From: Helianthus annuus
Lineage: Eukaryota > Streptophyta > Magnoliopsida > Asterales > Asteraceae
Assembly (NCBI RefSeq): GCF_002127325.2
Contig: NC_035439.2
Location: 145,716,709 to 145,780,708, forward strand
Direction of reading: 5' to 3'
Length of the DNA stretch: 64,000 nucleotides
Within the stretch, counting starts at the first letter, position 1; each line of letters starts with the position of its first letter. Below the pieces are notes generated by a model that searched no databases, was not told the DNA's origin, and saw only the letters and a list, made by a program, of their open reading frames with translations. Below are positions 45,129 to 57,145 of the stretch, piece by piece. The position numbers were made by a program, and so were the translations under genes.

Positions 45129-46790
45129 CTAGTTGCGGATCAAGAAGTTTCACTAGTTTATACATTTGTTTCATTGATCTCCACATGATGCTTGCCATTG
45201 TTTATCATAAAACGTAGCCTCGTCGGCTAGATTCCTGAGATCCTTTAGTGACTCAGTTTGCCTAAAAACAACTACACCGATTACTGCCATGAACAAACCG
45301 AAAAGATCCTTTAGCGACTCATACTGCCTCTAGAAATAATTCAAGAAACTTTCTCCTCCTGGCTTCTCCCAAACCGAAAAGAGTCAAACTTTGACTTTTA
45401 GTGAGACCATAATTCAGAGAAAGGAAGCACAAACTCACAACTGTGAATGTGAATTTTCTAACAACTTTGTGAACCGATAACGTGCTTAACATTAGACCCG
45501 TGAACCGATAATGTGCTAACCGTGTGACCCGTGAACCGTAAACAACCGATTAATCCAACATTAAGTGAGGAGAAGTGCAAGCTCTGTACATCGCAACATT
45601 GATGCAAAGAGAAGCCATATTTGTTGTGTTTGGTAAAAACAAGATCTTGTATGGTATTATGTTATCTTTATCTCTCATATTGGTTTTTAAAGATTTTTGA
45701 CAGTAAAAAGAATAAAACTTAATGCAGCCCATAACTTGATATACAAACGAATGGAAAGATCTTATTTCTAGATGTTATGTGAGGTTTCTGTCATTTACTT
45801 CTTTGTAAAACAACATTGATTTTTTTTTTTTTTTTTTTTTGTATATTTCATACCTTAGTAAAACTTGTATTTGTTAAATCATGGCGGTCAATCGTATTGG
45901 GTTGGTTGGTTGAATCAATGACCCGAACACGACCGATATTTATACGTGTCAAACATCATACCTAGCCCGTATACACTCTAAATCATCTACCGCTCAAGAC
46001 TACTCATTTAATCCATTTATCTAAGCGAGTCAAACAGTTATTAAAGGGATGTTGGTTGTAATCAAGTTGTAAACTCATTAAATGGCTTGATGGGTTGTAG
46101 ACACCTGTAGTAAATTGATTAAACGGGTTAATAATCTCAAATATTTTATTATTATTTTTTCCTATCTTCAAACGGGTAACGGTCATTAATTTAAGTATGG
46201 TATTGCTATATTTTTTTAATTAGAAACATTGATATGTTACGTGATTAACAATGTCTAATGGTGAGAAATAACTGAATCGTTAACCAAAACTGAAAAGAAA
46301 ACAAACGAAACCCAACCGGAATCAACAAAAAACTGAATTAACTAAAAACCGATTGCAAGAAACCCAAATTAACCAAATTCGGTTATTGATTTTTTTGTAC
46401 CCTCGTTTAACCAAAATTAACCGAACCGAACAGAGCCATTTATTTTTCATATATATCTAGCGTTTATATCTTCAGTTCATATATTTCATATTTTATACCT
46501 CCGTTTTATGTATTTATACTTCAATTTCATGTATTATACCTCAACTTCAAATATTTCTAAGCAAAAGTTTTAGCACGAGTTTGGTTTCGACTATTAACTA
46601 AAATTAAATGAATCAAGCCCAAAACCGTCAATTTAACTGAGTAAACCGAACCGATTAACCGAAAACCTATTGGTTAACGATACAGACTAACGGATAATTT
46701 CGGTTTCGGTTGAAGATAATAACTAAACCAACCGAAGAATGCACACCCTTGAAGTATATGTGTTTTTCGTCGCATCGCGGAGGCACCCTT
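45129..46790. other. Unassigned intergenic DNA with hAT-like debris
   Basis: A poly-T run lies at 45819-45840. 46260-46755 is dense in AACCGAA/TTCGGTT motifs and ends near ATGCACACCCTTG, the inverse of a common hAT-like start (CAAGGGTGTGCAT); its left end was not found. 45470-45560 has repeated GTGAACCGATAA. No gene. Confidence 0.4.
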
Positions 46791-46796
46791 AGAGTA

Positions 46797-46821
46797 TGTA
46801 TATATATATACACACACACAC
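46797..46821. repeat. (TA)n(CA)n microsatellite
   Basis: Short TATATATA run followed by a CACACA run. Confidence 0.85.
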
Positions 46822-46919
46822 ATTCTTTATGTAATTTTATTAAGTAGATATGTTTTAAACTCTACTATATCATTTTAAGTAGACATGATTAATCACTAGA
46901 ATAGTTATAGGGTTTGGCC

Positions 46920-48914
46920 AGAATTTGGTTGGATAGATGGGTTGCCAAACCCTCGAAAACACCCTAAAATGCTCCGTAAACACGAGAAATCAAACACGTT
47001 TAACCTTAATTTATAAAAAACAAACAAAATCATCATTTTCACTCGGTCGCGGGTCGCGACGGACACTCCCATGTGTCTCCCGGGCGTGACGGAGTATTAT
47101 ATGCCGAAGACGTCTAAGTGCCACGTGTCGTGCCATGTGGCAGACCTAGGGGCCACCCGGCCACCCTAGCCGTAGCTAGGGGTACTCTCGTGCGCCGCGA
47201 GAGAGAGATGTAAGGCGGGTCGCGGGGCGCGAGAAGCTCCGAATTCAACTATAAAAGGAGCCTTAGTCCGCATTCTCAACTCGTTCAACTTCTTTTCTCC
47301 CTCTGTCTCTATAATAGATCGAAAATTATACCCCTAAAACACGAAGCTTTGCCCCGTTGTAAGTATTTTGACCCCCGATCACTAATTTGTTACCCTACCC
47401 GATTGATCTAGGACCCAACAACGCATGTCAAGGCTCTGCCTGACTAAGTCCATTGGGGTTCTGTGTTGGTGCACTTGTGTCTGTACTTTGTCTGTATTCG
47501 GTCTGTATATAAACGATGTCCTCGGTAGTCTGTAAGTTGACCAAGTCAACCATCCTCCGGATTGACTTGGCCAACAGTTAACATATGTTTGATATGTTAG
47601 TCAGTCTCGAAGGATAGTCTCGAAGGATAGACTCGAAGGATACTATTTATCCTTCGAGATGGTCGATAGATATGGTTCGACTGTTAGACCTCGAAGGATC
47701 ATCCTTCGAGGTCCCTGCTCATCCTTCGAATGGCTTGTCCTCGATAGATGATCCTTCGGACCATCTATCGAATCCTTCGGGATAGACAATCTGTGTATGG
47801 GTATATATACCCATGCAATGTGTTGAGTTCAGTAGAAGCACACAGACAAGAGATAGAGAGCTTGAGAGCATTCTGCTGGAAACACACACACACACACTTG
47901 AGAGTTTACATCTTTGGTTTTGTAAACATTGTGCTTGTAACCGTAACCTTCATACGTATTAATACAGTGGTGTTAATCGGTGAACTTTGTGTGTTCTTGT
48001 GTTTGTTCTTGCTTCATCCCGGTTTGCCTACTAGCTTGGATTCCGCACTCGCTAGTGGGTTAGTAGAACAAGGTTTAGGTTGTTCTCGATCCTCCGAGAA
48101 AAGGGACCTACATTCTGTCTCGTGTTGTATGGCTAATTTGATTTGGGTTATTTTACTTACACGCGTGCATTGTGTGTTTTTAATAGAAACTCAAGAAAAT
48201 AATCCATAAATATCACTAGGAAGCCCCTAGAATAACATAAGTTTACAATGTGAGTTATTCTCTTTTTTCCCACCATTTGTGAGCCATTATCTAAAATGTT
48301 TACAAAACTCTAAATGTTTGTCAGTTATAATTACAGTGATTAAGTCTTTGTATTTTACAATTGCTGTCAGTATTATGGGGGTTGTATACAATACTTGATA
48401 ATCATCACAATTGGACATGGGTAGCCAATGTGTGATATGACCATAGTCACAGACCTGTCAAGTGACAAGTACTGAACGAGTAATTGGGTAGATATAAATA
48501 TTGTAATCGCTCTTAATACTGTAAAGTTATAACAACCGATGCTGTTTTATAAATTGGAATGTACTCGCCAATATTTCTTGATAAAATATTTTTAAAACGC
48601 ATTTCAGGTAACTTAATTTGAAACTATCAGAAGTCAGCTATGCTATGGAGCACTGAAGGCTTAAAGAAAGTGGCTATAAAGTTACCTAAATAAAATGTTT
48701 ATGTTTTTAGCTACTAGAGTTTATCCCTATAAGGATATTATAAATAAAATACGGGTTTTATCCCGTCTGTTTCAGATAAAAATTTTGGTGTTTTGAAACT
48801 CTGAAATTTATTTCCTAACTACGATCCTGATGTCTCATTTCCGCTGCCAAATTAATAAACACCGATACCACTGGCTCATGTTCGCGGCTCTCATTCCCAA
48901 GGTGGGGTCGGGGG
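46920..48914 (+). repeat. Possible older LTR (gypsy-like), interrupted by a Copia solo LTR
   Basis: Promoter-like GC-rich sequence with CTATAAAAGG at 47249, followed by CATTCTCAACTCG-type leader sequence, and at the far side a stretch ending GGGGGTTGCGACA near 48911. This resembles the U3-R-U5 layout of a plant LTR split by the solo LTR at 47464. Ends and a target duplication were not established. Confidence 0.35.
47464..48112 (+). mobile_element. Solo LTR, Copia-like, 649 bp
   Basis: Begins TGTTGGTGCACTTGTG and ends GGACCTACA (TG...CA), with a perfect 5-bp duplication TTCTG at 47459-47463 and 48113-48117. No internal region or second LTR remains, as expected after LTR-LTR recombination. A TATA-like TATATATA lies at 47812-47819. 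The U3 part has about nine copies of CTCGAAGGAT or its inverse, including a perfect palindrome at 47689-47711. Confidence 0.85.
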
Positions 48915-50538
48915 TTGCGACAGATTAGGACCGCCCAGTTCTGTCTTTGACCACCGTTGACTGCCTAGCGACTAATGGGCCGAATAGATGACAATTCGTA
49001 GGTGATGTAAGATTAAATACATATATTTATATGTATTTAATCATGTAGACATTATAATCATTTATACTATAATGGATCAAAATAATAAATATACCTTCTT
49101 AACATTATTTGCTAATTGTTGATGGACTATATTATCCTTAATAACTAATAAAAGTTTTTAGTTGGGTATATTTAAGGAGATAACTAGAGAGGGTTAAAGG
49201 TTAGACACTTATCATAACATCAAGAATCGTCCTCCTCTCTCTCCATTATTCATGAGTTCATCATTCATACAAACTCCTAATCCCATCACTCATATACACC
49301 CTAAAGAGGAACCAGATCAAGCTGACTAACATGTCGAACTCCATGGCTGCATTAGTTTCTGGATTATCTATTGGCCTCAATGCTGTAACAGGTACACAAT
49401 TCATAGGTTTTCCATTTTTTTTACTTATAGAACTTATCAACATGTGACCCTCGATTAGCAATTAATCGGCGATAAATCAGAGGCTTGGCGCATGTTATGT
49501 TTTTATGCTGGGAGAGGCTAGGCTCATGTTATGATTTTATGCTTGCAAAAAATCTCTAATGAGTTGAAAGTCTACCATATGTTGTGTTGATTACAAAAGC
49601 AGATAATAACAGTCAAAGTGCAATACTCTTAGCAAAGAACCAAGTTTATCACATAAGGAAGCAGCACTTTAGTTTTCTTGCATAACCTTGCATATGACAA
49701 GAAGTTTGGTTTTACGTTTTGTATGATTGTATGAATTCTAGGATGAACCATCTTGCTAAGTGGAACTTTGGTAGTAACTCTTATAAGATCTTGGTTGATT
49801 TTTAGTTGTAATACCCTATTGACTTTTTTCTTGGAAATTTGGACTCTTTGATAGGTCGAATCCCCATACCGAAAAGTGGGATAACTTCTCAACAAAGGAG
49901 GGTAAACATTTAAGTTTGGGTCAAACAACTTGCGACTCCTGTATGCTTCATTTAAGTTTGGCGCATGTCTTGTGACTTCACAAGTCGTGAAAGCTACTTG
50001 TACCCTTAAACAGTAATATTATTTTTTCCCATGCCTAGGATTAACATATCAAGTGTACCTCTAAGATAGTCATATTAAACCCTACCATTATTATGAGGTC
50101 AAAATCCTCGTAAATCATAAGGAATTTGTCCATCAACTAAAGTGTAGACTTAATGCTTATTAAACTGTGTTAGTGTTCACAATGATTTGGAAGTAGAAGT
50201 AGATTTCATCGGCTTGTTTATTCAATGTTGATATTAATGGTTTGTATTTTGTATTTTTTTTTGACCAATAACTATAACTTTTGAAAACATGTGGGAATAA
50301 CATTTCTAGTTTATCATCCTAATGGGACACTTTGTTTAAGAAATTCTAACAGATTCAGGTATATATAGCAAGCACAGAATAGTCATCAAGGATATGTCTA
50401 CATACTCTATAGTTAAGAAGGTCCAAGGTTGGGAGTTCATTAAGGTAGCAGTTTATATAATCTGAAGGTAAAACAATCAAATTACAACCTTACAACATTA
50501 TTCATCACTTATGAAACATGTTACCATAGTACTAATGA
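48118..50538. other. 3' flank of the second LRR gene
   Basis: 48350-48400 shows a trace of the Copia-like segment seen at 39145-39195 (CAATTGCTGTCAGTAT, GTATACAATAC). 49565-49680 matches 39775-39895. The rest, including 49200-49460, shows no convincing gene. Confidence 0.45.
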
Positions 50539-53500
50539 TTAACAACTCAACATATACCTCAATTTACACAACGAAATCCAAATTGTTCCAACATTCAGGG
50601 GAATGACAATGGACCAAAACCCAACAAAAAATCCAAGCAAGATGCTAATAATTAATCCAAAATCCACTCCATGTGATGTATCGCCTTCTTGTTGATCTCT
50701 ATTGCGCACTACTTCTCCACAAAGCTTTGTCAATGGAACTCCACAGAGTTTGTTGCCAAAGAAGCTGGATTCATTGAAGCTCTGAAGTTGTGTGCTTGAT
50801 GGTATTCTTCCAGTCAAGTTGTTGAAAGACACATTGAAGCTGCTCAAGAAAGTCAAGCTTGACAAGCTCGTAGGAAGCTCCCCAGAGAGATGGTTCGAAG
50901 ATACATCAAATGATTCAAGTAACTTCATTTCTCCAATATTCTTTGGTATAACTCCTGTCAACTGATTTTTTGATATGTTCAACGATTGTAATGCCTCAAG
51001 GGCCATTAGCTCAACTGGAATGCTCCCAGAAAACTTGTTACCCGAAAGGTCCAAAACCATCACCAATTCAAGAATAGTGCTATATGTGTACTCTTGCCCC
51101 TTCATCACCAATGAAGCACTATTTGTCATGTAGACATTGTCAAATGGTATGGGGTCAAACTGACCGATTGAGGTTGTTTCTTTCGACAAGACACTGAAGT
51201 TGTTGAAGCATCTTGGAATATTTCCTGATAGATTATTATGAGAGAAGTCCAAGATCTGAATAACTGTAAGATAACAGAGCTCATGAGTTATGTTTCCACC
51301 AAAATTGTTTGATCGGAGGTTTAGAATTCTCAAACTTGAAAGTTCTGTCCCAACCCATGCTGGAATGCCTCCAACAAGTTCATTTGTAGCAAACTGAAGG
51401 ATCTGTAATTTTGTCAAGTTCTTTAGAGAAGCTGGTAATCTTCCCGACAGCTTGTTATTGCACATATTCAATGATTGCAGAGAAGATAAAGATCCCAAAG
51501 TTGTCGGAATTACACCAGATAAATTGTTGTTCTCCAAGTACAAGTATGACAAACTCGTCCACTTCATCCAACACTCAGGAATGACACTAGACAAATGATT
51601 ATTTGCTAGATTAAGAGTTTCTATCTCTATCCTACCATAAGAACACAAAAAATGGTGTAATGACCCTGTAAAGGAATTATTTGATAGATTGAGTATGTAA
51701 ACGAATGAACTTTTGAAAAGTTTAGGTAAGTCCCCGCTAAACATATTAGAGCTCAAATCAACCACAACTAGTGTTGCTGGGATTTCAAACAACCTTCCAT
51801 GAATCTGATTTTGAGACATATCCAGATAATTTAGATTGGATAATGACCTCCAAAATGATTCAGGCATGGTTGACGATATCTTTGTATTTCTCATCTCCAA
51901 AAGTGATAAATCTCTTTGCGTTAGCAGCCACAATGGAAATTGAGGCCCCAAATCCCAAGAACTTATGTACAAGAATTCTAGTTGGAAAGACGGAACCCAG
52001 TTTGCATGGCGTGGTCTAAGGGTCAAGTTGTTTTCTCTTCCGTTTAGGTATTTCAATCCAATTAGTTTGGAAAAATGAGATTCTGTCACGACACCCGTCA
52101 ATAAATTGTGAGAGAGATCTAAAGTATTCAACTTAGAAAGTTGACCTAGGCTTTCAGGAAGGGTATCAATCAATTGGTTATTTGAAAGATCCAACAACTC
52201 TAACGATAATAGTCCTCCAACCGAATATGGAATTGGACCAGAAATAAGATTCTCGTCAAGATCCAATGTTCTCAACAATGATAGTCTTCCTATTGACTCT
52301 GGAATGGGTCCAACAATATGGTTGTTTCCTAATTGCACGTGCACCAAGTTTATCAACTGTCCAAGTTGATTGGGTAGAAAACTAGATAGCCCTGAGGACT
52401 CAAGGGATAATGATTCAAGCCTAGGTGATTTGCAATCAAAAAAACTTCTAAGAAGGCTTGTTAAACTAATATTCTGAAAATTGTTACCACCCATATCGAT
52501 ATGTCTCAAATTGCAAAGGTTACCTAGTGATTTAGGTATTGTGCTCATGAGTTGATTACCATATAGGTCAAGACTATGAAGAGAGGTCAAGTTGTGAAGG
52601 GAATCAAGAGTTGTACTCTTAACACCACAAGAACCCATTTCGAATGAAATTAGATTACCACCTATGCTAGACAACCCTTTTAATACTAATGAATAACTCA
52701 TGAATTCATTCCCAGAGACGTGAAGAAACTTAAGAGAAGTCAAGTTATGAAAGTTATTGATGCTACTAGGAATTGGACCGCGTAAACCACACCAACTTAA
52801 ATCTAATGAAACAAGACTTGTTATACTGAAAATCCACCGTGGTATAAAACTCTTCTTAAACTTGTTTCTAGAAAGATCAAGCGATGAAAGGAATGTGAGA
52901 TTAACACTAGCAACATAGGGATGTATGTCAGGCAGTTGACTGCTAGATAAATGTAGTTGGACTAATGAAGGGAGAGTGTTAATCACCTGAAACCAATCGG
53001 TTGCTTTTGTAAGGTCTACACCACTCATATCCAGGTGATGCAACGAACGCAGACGTGATAACCACTGCATATTCATGATGCTAGTAGATTCATATTCGTC
53101 AGTATCATCATCATAAAAACTGCCAAGACAGAGGATGCCCAATTCTGTCAGATTCCCCAATTGAGGAGGAATTGTTCCACCAAATCTAGAACGTGAGAGG
53201 TTAAGATATCTCAAGTTTCCAAGAGAACCCACAAACCTAGGAATTTGGATTCCTCTAAAATCATTGCAACTCAAGTCTAGATGTTCAAGTTGCTTCAGAT
53301 ACAAGATGGATTGACTTATATCCCCTCTTAACTTCTGCCTTACAGCTTCGTTGTACTCTTTGATCGTGTTGTAATCTATACTGCATTTACCAGGTAGATG
53401 AATCTTGTGAACATGCCCCGTAATGTTATCACAAAGGATCCCAACCCATTTGCAACAATCGCTCGTATCACCAACCCAAGAAGCAAGTCGATCTGCTTCA

Positions 53501-53655
53501 TCAACGAGGCCGTGCTTGAACTGGAGGAGTGCTTGTCTCTCATCATCCAAGCATAACGTAGCATCATAGTTTTTAGTAGATAAGGTCACCACAACAAGTA
53601 AGCAAAAGGTGAGGTAGAAGGAAGAGAGATAAGAATTTTTAAAAGCAGCACTCAT
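50539..53655 (-). CDS. LRR receptor-like protein (EIX/Cf type), second of a tandem pair
   Basis: Intronless, 1038 residues from the Met at 53655 (MSAAFKNSYL); an alternative in-frame Met lies 11 codons upstream at 53688. Signal peptide YLTFCLLVVVTLS; LRRNT cap (DDERQALLQFKHGLVDE, DCCKWVGILCD); long LRR array; island around QFDPIPFDNVYMTNSAS and VMKGQEYTYS; last LRRs; C-cap (FFGNKLCGVPL); a shorter acidic linker (RNRDQQEGDTSHG) than its neighbour; membrane helix with GxxxG (GFFVG); tail of about 15 residues ending YMLSC. It matches the gene at 40584-43772 collinearly along its length, with differences spread over the LRR surface and a tail half as long. Likely a cell-surface immune receptor without a kinase. 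No lesions seen. Confidence 0.93.
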   Translation of the reverse strand: MSAAFKNSYLSSFYLTFCLLVVVTLSTKNYDATLCLDDERQALLQFKHGLVDEADRLASWVGDTSDCCKWVGILCDNITGHVHKIHLPGKCSIDYNTIKEYNEAVRQKLRGDISQSILYLKQLEHLDLSCNDFRGIQIPRFVGSLGNLRYLNLSRSRFGGTIPPQLGNLTELGILCLGSFYDDDTDEYESTSIMNMQWLSRLRSLHHLDMSGVDLTKATDWFQVINTLPSLVQLHLSSSQLPDIHPYVASVNLTFLSSLDLSRNKFKKSFIPRWIFSITSLVSLDLSWCGLRGPIPSSINNFHNLTSLKFLHVSGNEFMSYSLVLKGLSSIGGNLISFEMGSCGVKSTTLDSLHNLTSLHSLDLYGNQLMSTIPKSLGNLCNLRHIDMGGNNFQNISLTSLLRSFFDCKSPRLESLSLESSGLSSFLPNQLGQLINLVHVQLGNNHIVGPIPESIGRLSLLRTLDLDENLISGPIPYSVGGLLSLELLDLSNNQLIDTLPESLGQLSKLNTLDLSHNLLTGVVTESHFSKLIGLKYLNGRENNLTLRPRHANWVPSFQLEFLYISSWDLGPQFPLWLLTQRDLSLLEMRNTKISSTMPESFWRSLSNLNYLDMSQNQIHGRLFEIPATLVVVDLSSNMFSGDLPKLFKSSFVYILNLSNNSFTGSLHHFLCSYGRIEIETLNLANNHLSSVIPECWMKWTSLSYLYLENNNLSGVIPTTLGSLSSLQSLNMCNNKLSGRLPASLKNLTKLQILQFATNELVGGIPAWVGTELSSLRILNLRSNNFGGNITHELCYLTVIQILDFSHNNLSGNIPRCFNNFSVLSKETTSIGQFDPIPFDNVYMTNSASLVMKGQEYTYSTILELVMVLDLSGNKFSGSIPVELMALEALQSLNISKNQLTGVIPKNIGEMKLLESFDVSSNHLSGELPTSLSSLTFLSSFNVSFNNLTGRIPSSTQLQSFNESSFFGNKLCGVPLTKLCGEVVRNRDQQEGDTSHGVDFGLIISILLGFFVGFWSIVIPLNVGTIWISLCKLRYMLSC

Positions 53656-54715
53656 ATTGATTGGTGATGAATTAATAACAATAGTCACTCCTGTTTTAAG
53701 TCACAAGGAGATGGTGAGTTCAATTTAAACACATATCATAAAGATATGAGGTCTTAAATGCTTTCGGACTTCGTTGAAAATGCCAGAAGATAAGAGTTCT
53801 TATCTCACCGGTAGTTGGATATTGGTTAGTGGCAAGTCAATGTCACTTTTGTGGATCCATCTGGTGTAAACACTTTCCTTTTTATACGTTACTAATGAAA
53901 ATGAAAGAAGTTGTCGAAGTCCAAGTAAACTGCTGGTGTTTTTTCTTTATTTTTGTTGTATTCCCTATCATTGTCTTGGCAAGACCTGTGAATCAAGAGT
54001 CTATCAGTAACTAGTCGATAGTGTGATTTCATATTGGAATTTCAATTAAATATATATACAATGAACTTGATAAGGAAAATGTTATAGGGCGCATAATATC
54101 ACAAGGCTCTCACTATCTGCACACCGAGTTTGCCTATCTGCATACTTAGGGTTCACATACGCTGCGTATTAACCAATACGCAGCGTATAGGGTTACCTCA
54201 ATATGCTGCGTATTGACCTCTACATAACGTATGTAAGTGGTAGGTACACAACCAGACAGTCAAACCTAGTACCATGTTAGATCATAGAACTGTTAACCAG
54301 TTTAAAAGTTCCAAGTATATGTGAAAAGTAAAACTGACCTTCGGCCCCAAATTAGCTAGCATGAGGTGGAGAAATGATACTATTCACGTAACTTGACATT
54401 TGGTAATGCGTATTGGGTTTTTGATGTTACCGGAATACTGCCAGAATCTCAAAGTATCGCTGAGCAGATTTAGGGATAGAAAATGAGGTTGGGGTTAGGG
54501 GTCCTGGTGCAATTGTATTATCTAAACATTCTATTATGTTAGTTTCCTTCTTGTAATCGAGTTTTTTCATATGTTGCAGACTTGGAGGTGGCGTGTGAGA
54601 GTCGTTATAGGTTGTTTTTGCAAGTGTGTTGTTTTATCCATGTTTAGTGTTTGTATCTTCTTGCATGTTGCGAGGCGCAAATTTGTAGGGCTACGGGGCG
54701 CCCGACCTCCTGAAC
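53656..54715. other. Upstream region of the second LRR gene
   Basis: A W-box core (TTGAC, coding strand) lies at 53840-53836. 53910-53985 matches the upstream flank of the first LRR gene. A perfect hairpin sits at 54157-54188. No further gene. Confidence 0.45.
54157..54188. repeat. Perfect 14-bp inverted repeat with 4-nt loop
   Basis: ATACGCTGCGTATT, loop AACC, AATACGCAGCGTAT. A further partial copy, ATGCTGCGTATTGACC, follows at about 54202. Not T-tailed, so not a terminator-like structure. Confidence 0.85.
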
Positions 54716-55265
54716 TTTTTGCTCAATAGTACCATGTATTTGTATTCGTATAGAATTTTTTAGGTATATACGTTTTCGACCCCCCCTGGTTTTATAATTT
54801 TTTTAGGTATATACTTTTTCGACTCCCTCGGTCAGAAATCTCAAGCTTCGCTTGGTTGCAAGCTTTTTATTTTTTAAATTTATATTATGTTAGTTGGTTA
54901 GAAAATCATTTTCTTGTTTAATATTTCTTTTTGGATTGGATTGAAAATGACTCTTTAGTCAAAGTAAACTCATAAAGTCTACGTTCGAACTTACATGAAA
55001 AGTTAGAAATTTATATATGTGAACATAAAATGAAATCGTTGCAAGAATAAATCGACCAGCCAAGTCAAGTCGAGCTTAATTTGTGATCAAATTTATTATA
55101 TGTATATATACATATTAAAATTAATTGATTATGTGTGTGTTTTTTATAACATTAATTTTTTTTCGGTTACTTTTTTAATATAATTAAGGTAAAGACCCGC
55201 CCGTATTGCGGCGCGAGTACATCGTAAACATTGAATAAATTAGTTCAAACGTTATATGATCCATT
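54716..55265. repeat. Direct repeat, left copy (550 bp)
   Basis: Near-identical to 57146-57705. Contains a truncated hAT MITE piece (TAGGTATATACGTTTTCGAC) and a Helitron-type 3' segment (GCGGCGCGAGTACATCGTAA). It ends exactly where the CACTA end begins. Confidence 0.85.
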
Positions 55266-56945
55266 CACTACAAGAAAACTACATATTTTCCTACAAAAGT
55301 TTCCCACAAATTTTCCACAACTCAAATTTTGTTACAATTTTTCTACACTTTTCTCACAAAAAAGAAAAAAAAAACCCAAAACTTTTCTTCAATTTTCCTA
55401 CAAAACTGTCACACAACTACCAATTGTAGCAATTTCATCACAACATTAATTAGTTTTTCGACAAAATACATTAAAATTTTGTATTATTTGTACCCACAAC
55501 AAAATAAATAATTTAAAAAATAAAATTTCTAAATTTGTCTGAAAGTTGTAGCAAACTGACACCACTTGCTACGGATTTTCGACCAAAAAAAGTTAATTTA
55601 TTTGTTATTTATCAATTTTCGAATATAAATAATTTTTAAAAATAAAATATTAAATTTGTTGGAAAATGGTAGCAAATTGACGACACCAGTTGCTACGGAT
55701 TTCTTACAAAAAATAAGTTAATTTATTTCTTACTATTCAATGTTAGAAAAATAGATAATTTTAAAATAATACGTTAAATTTGTCTAAAATTTGTAGCAAA
55801 CTGAAACAACTTGGTACAGATTTTCAACAAAAAAATGTTAATTTATTCGTTACTTATCAATTTTAGAAAAATAAATAATTTTTAAAAATAAAATGTTAAA
55901 TTTGTCGGAAATTTGTAGCAGATTAGTACTAGTTACTACAGATTTCCTACAAAAAAGGTATTTTATTTGTCAATTTATCAATTTTAGAAAAAACATATAT
56001 TTTTTGAAAATAAAATGTTAAATTTGTCGGGAATTTGTAGCAAACTAACACCAGTTGATACAGATTTCCTACAAAAAATATACTTTTATTTGTTATTTAT
56101 CAATTATAAAAAACATAAAATTTTATTTATCAGTTTATCGATTTTAGAAAAAACATATATTTTTTGAAAATAAAATGTTAAATTTATCAGAAATTGGTAG
56201 CAAATTGACACTAGTTGCTACGGATTTTTCTACAAAAAATAAGTTAATTTATTTCTTATTAGTCAATTTAGAAAAATAGATAATTTAAAATAATACGCTA
56301 AATTTGTCTAAAATTTGTAGCAAACTGACACCACTTGCTACAGATTTTTGACAAAAAAAATTAGTTTATTTGTTACTTATCAAATTTAGAAAAATAAATA
56401 ATTTTTAATAATAAAATATTAAATTTGTTGGAAATTTGTAGCAAATTAGCACTAATTACTACAGATTTCCTACAAAACAGTTATTTTATTTGTCAAATTA
56501 TCAATTTTAGAAAAAACATGAATTTGCTGAAAATAAAATGTTAAATTTGTCATGAATTTGTAGCAAACTAACACCAATTGCTACAGATTTCCGACAAAAA
56601 AATATACTTTTATTTGTTATTTATCAATTATAAAAAAATACATAATTTTGAAAAATAAAATGTTACATTTGTCGATAATTTGTAGGAAATTGACAACAGT
56701 TTCTAGAGATTTCCTACAAAAATAAAGTTATTTTATTTTCTATTTATCAAATTTAGAAAAATATGTATTTTTAGAAAATAAAATCTTAAATTTGTCGGAA
56801 ATGTGTAGCAAATTGTCACCAGCTGCTACAGATTTCCTATGAAAACAATATTTTATTTGTTAATTGTCAATTATAAAAAACATATAATTTTAAAAAATAA
56901 AATGTTAAAATTGTCAATAATTTGTAGCAATTGACCCCTATTGAG
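55266..56945 (+). mobile_element. CACTA-type end with subterminal repeat array
   Basis: Starts CACTACAAGAAAAC, the En/Spm (CACTA) terminal motif. It is followed by about twelve units of 100-160 bp, each pairing TTTGTAGCAAA with TTGCTACAGATTTCC, a short inverted motif typical of subterminal transposase sites. No opposite terminus (TTCTTGTAGTG) and no TnpA/TnpD genes are seen, so one end only is preserved. Confidence 0.72.
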
Positions 56946-57145
56946 GAAGAGTTACGGGCGCGTTAAACAAAAAAAATATGTTCATGGGGGACCGGCATAC
57001 TATGAGTAATGCTTCACTCATTTACGATAAATAATAAAGAAAAAAGATCATTCCATTTCGACAAAAGACCCACACCCAAGTTTCATAGGTTTTGGTCCGC
57101 TATCTCCATCATGATTTTCCTACCCTAGAGGGAAAGGCTCTACCC
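56946..57145. other. Junction sequence between the CACTA array and the right direct repeat
   Basis: 200 bp of unrelated, less AT-rich sequence starting near GAGGAAGAGTTACGGGCGCG. Nothing recognised. Confidence 0.4.

Noticed and set aside
55546..56940. CRISPR-like array
   Set aside because: Repeats are long, diverged and contiguous with no unique spacers, follow a CACTA terminus, and the genome is eukaryotic.
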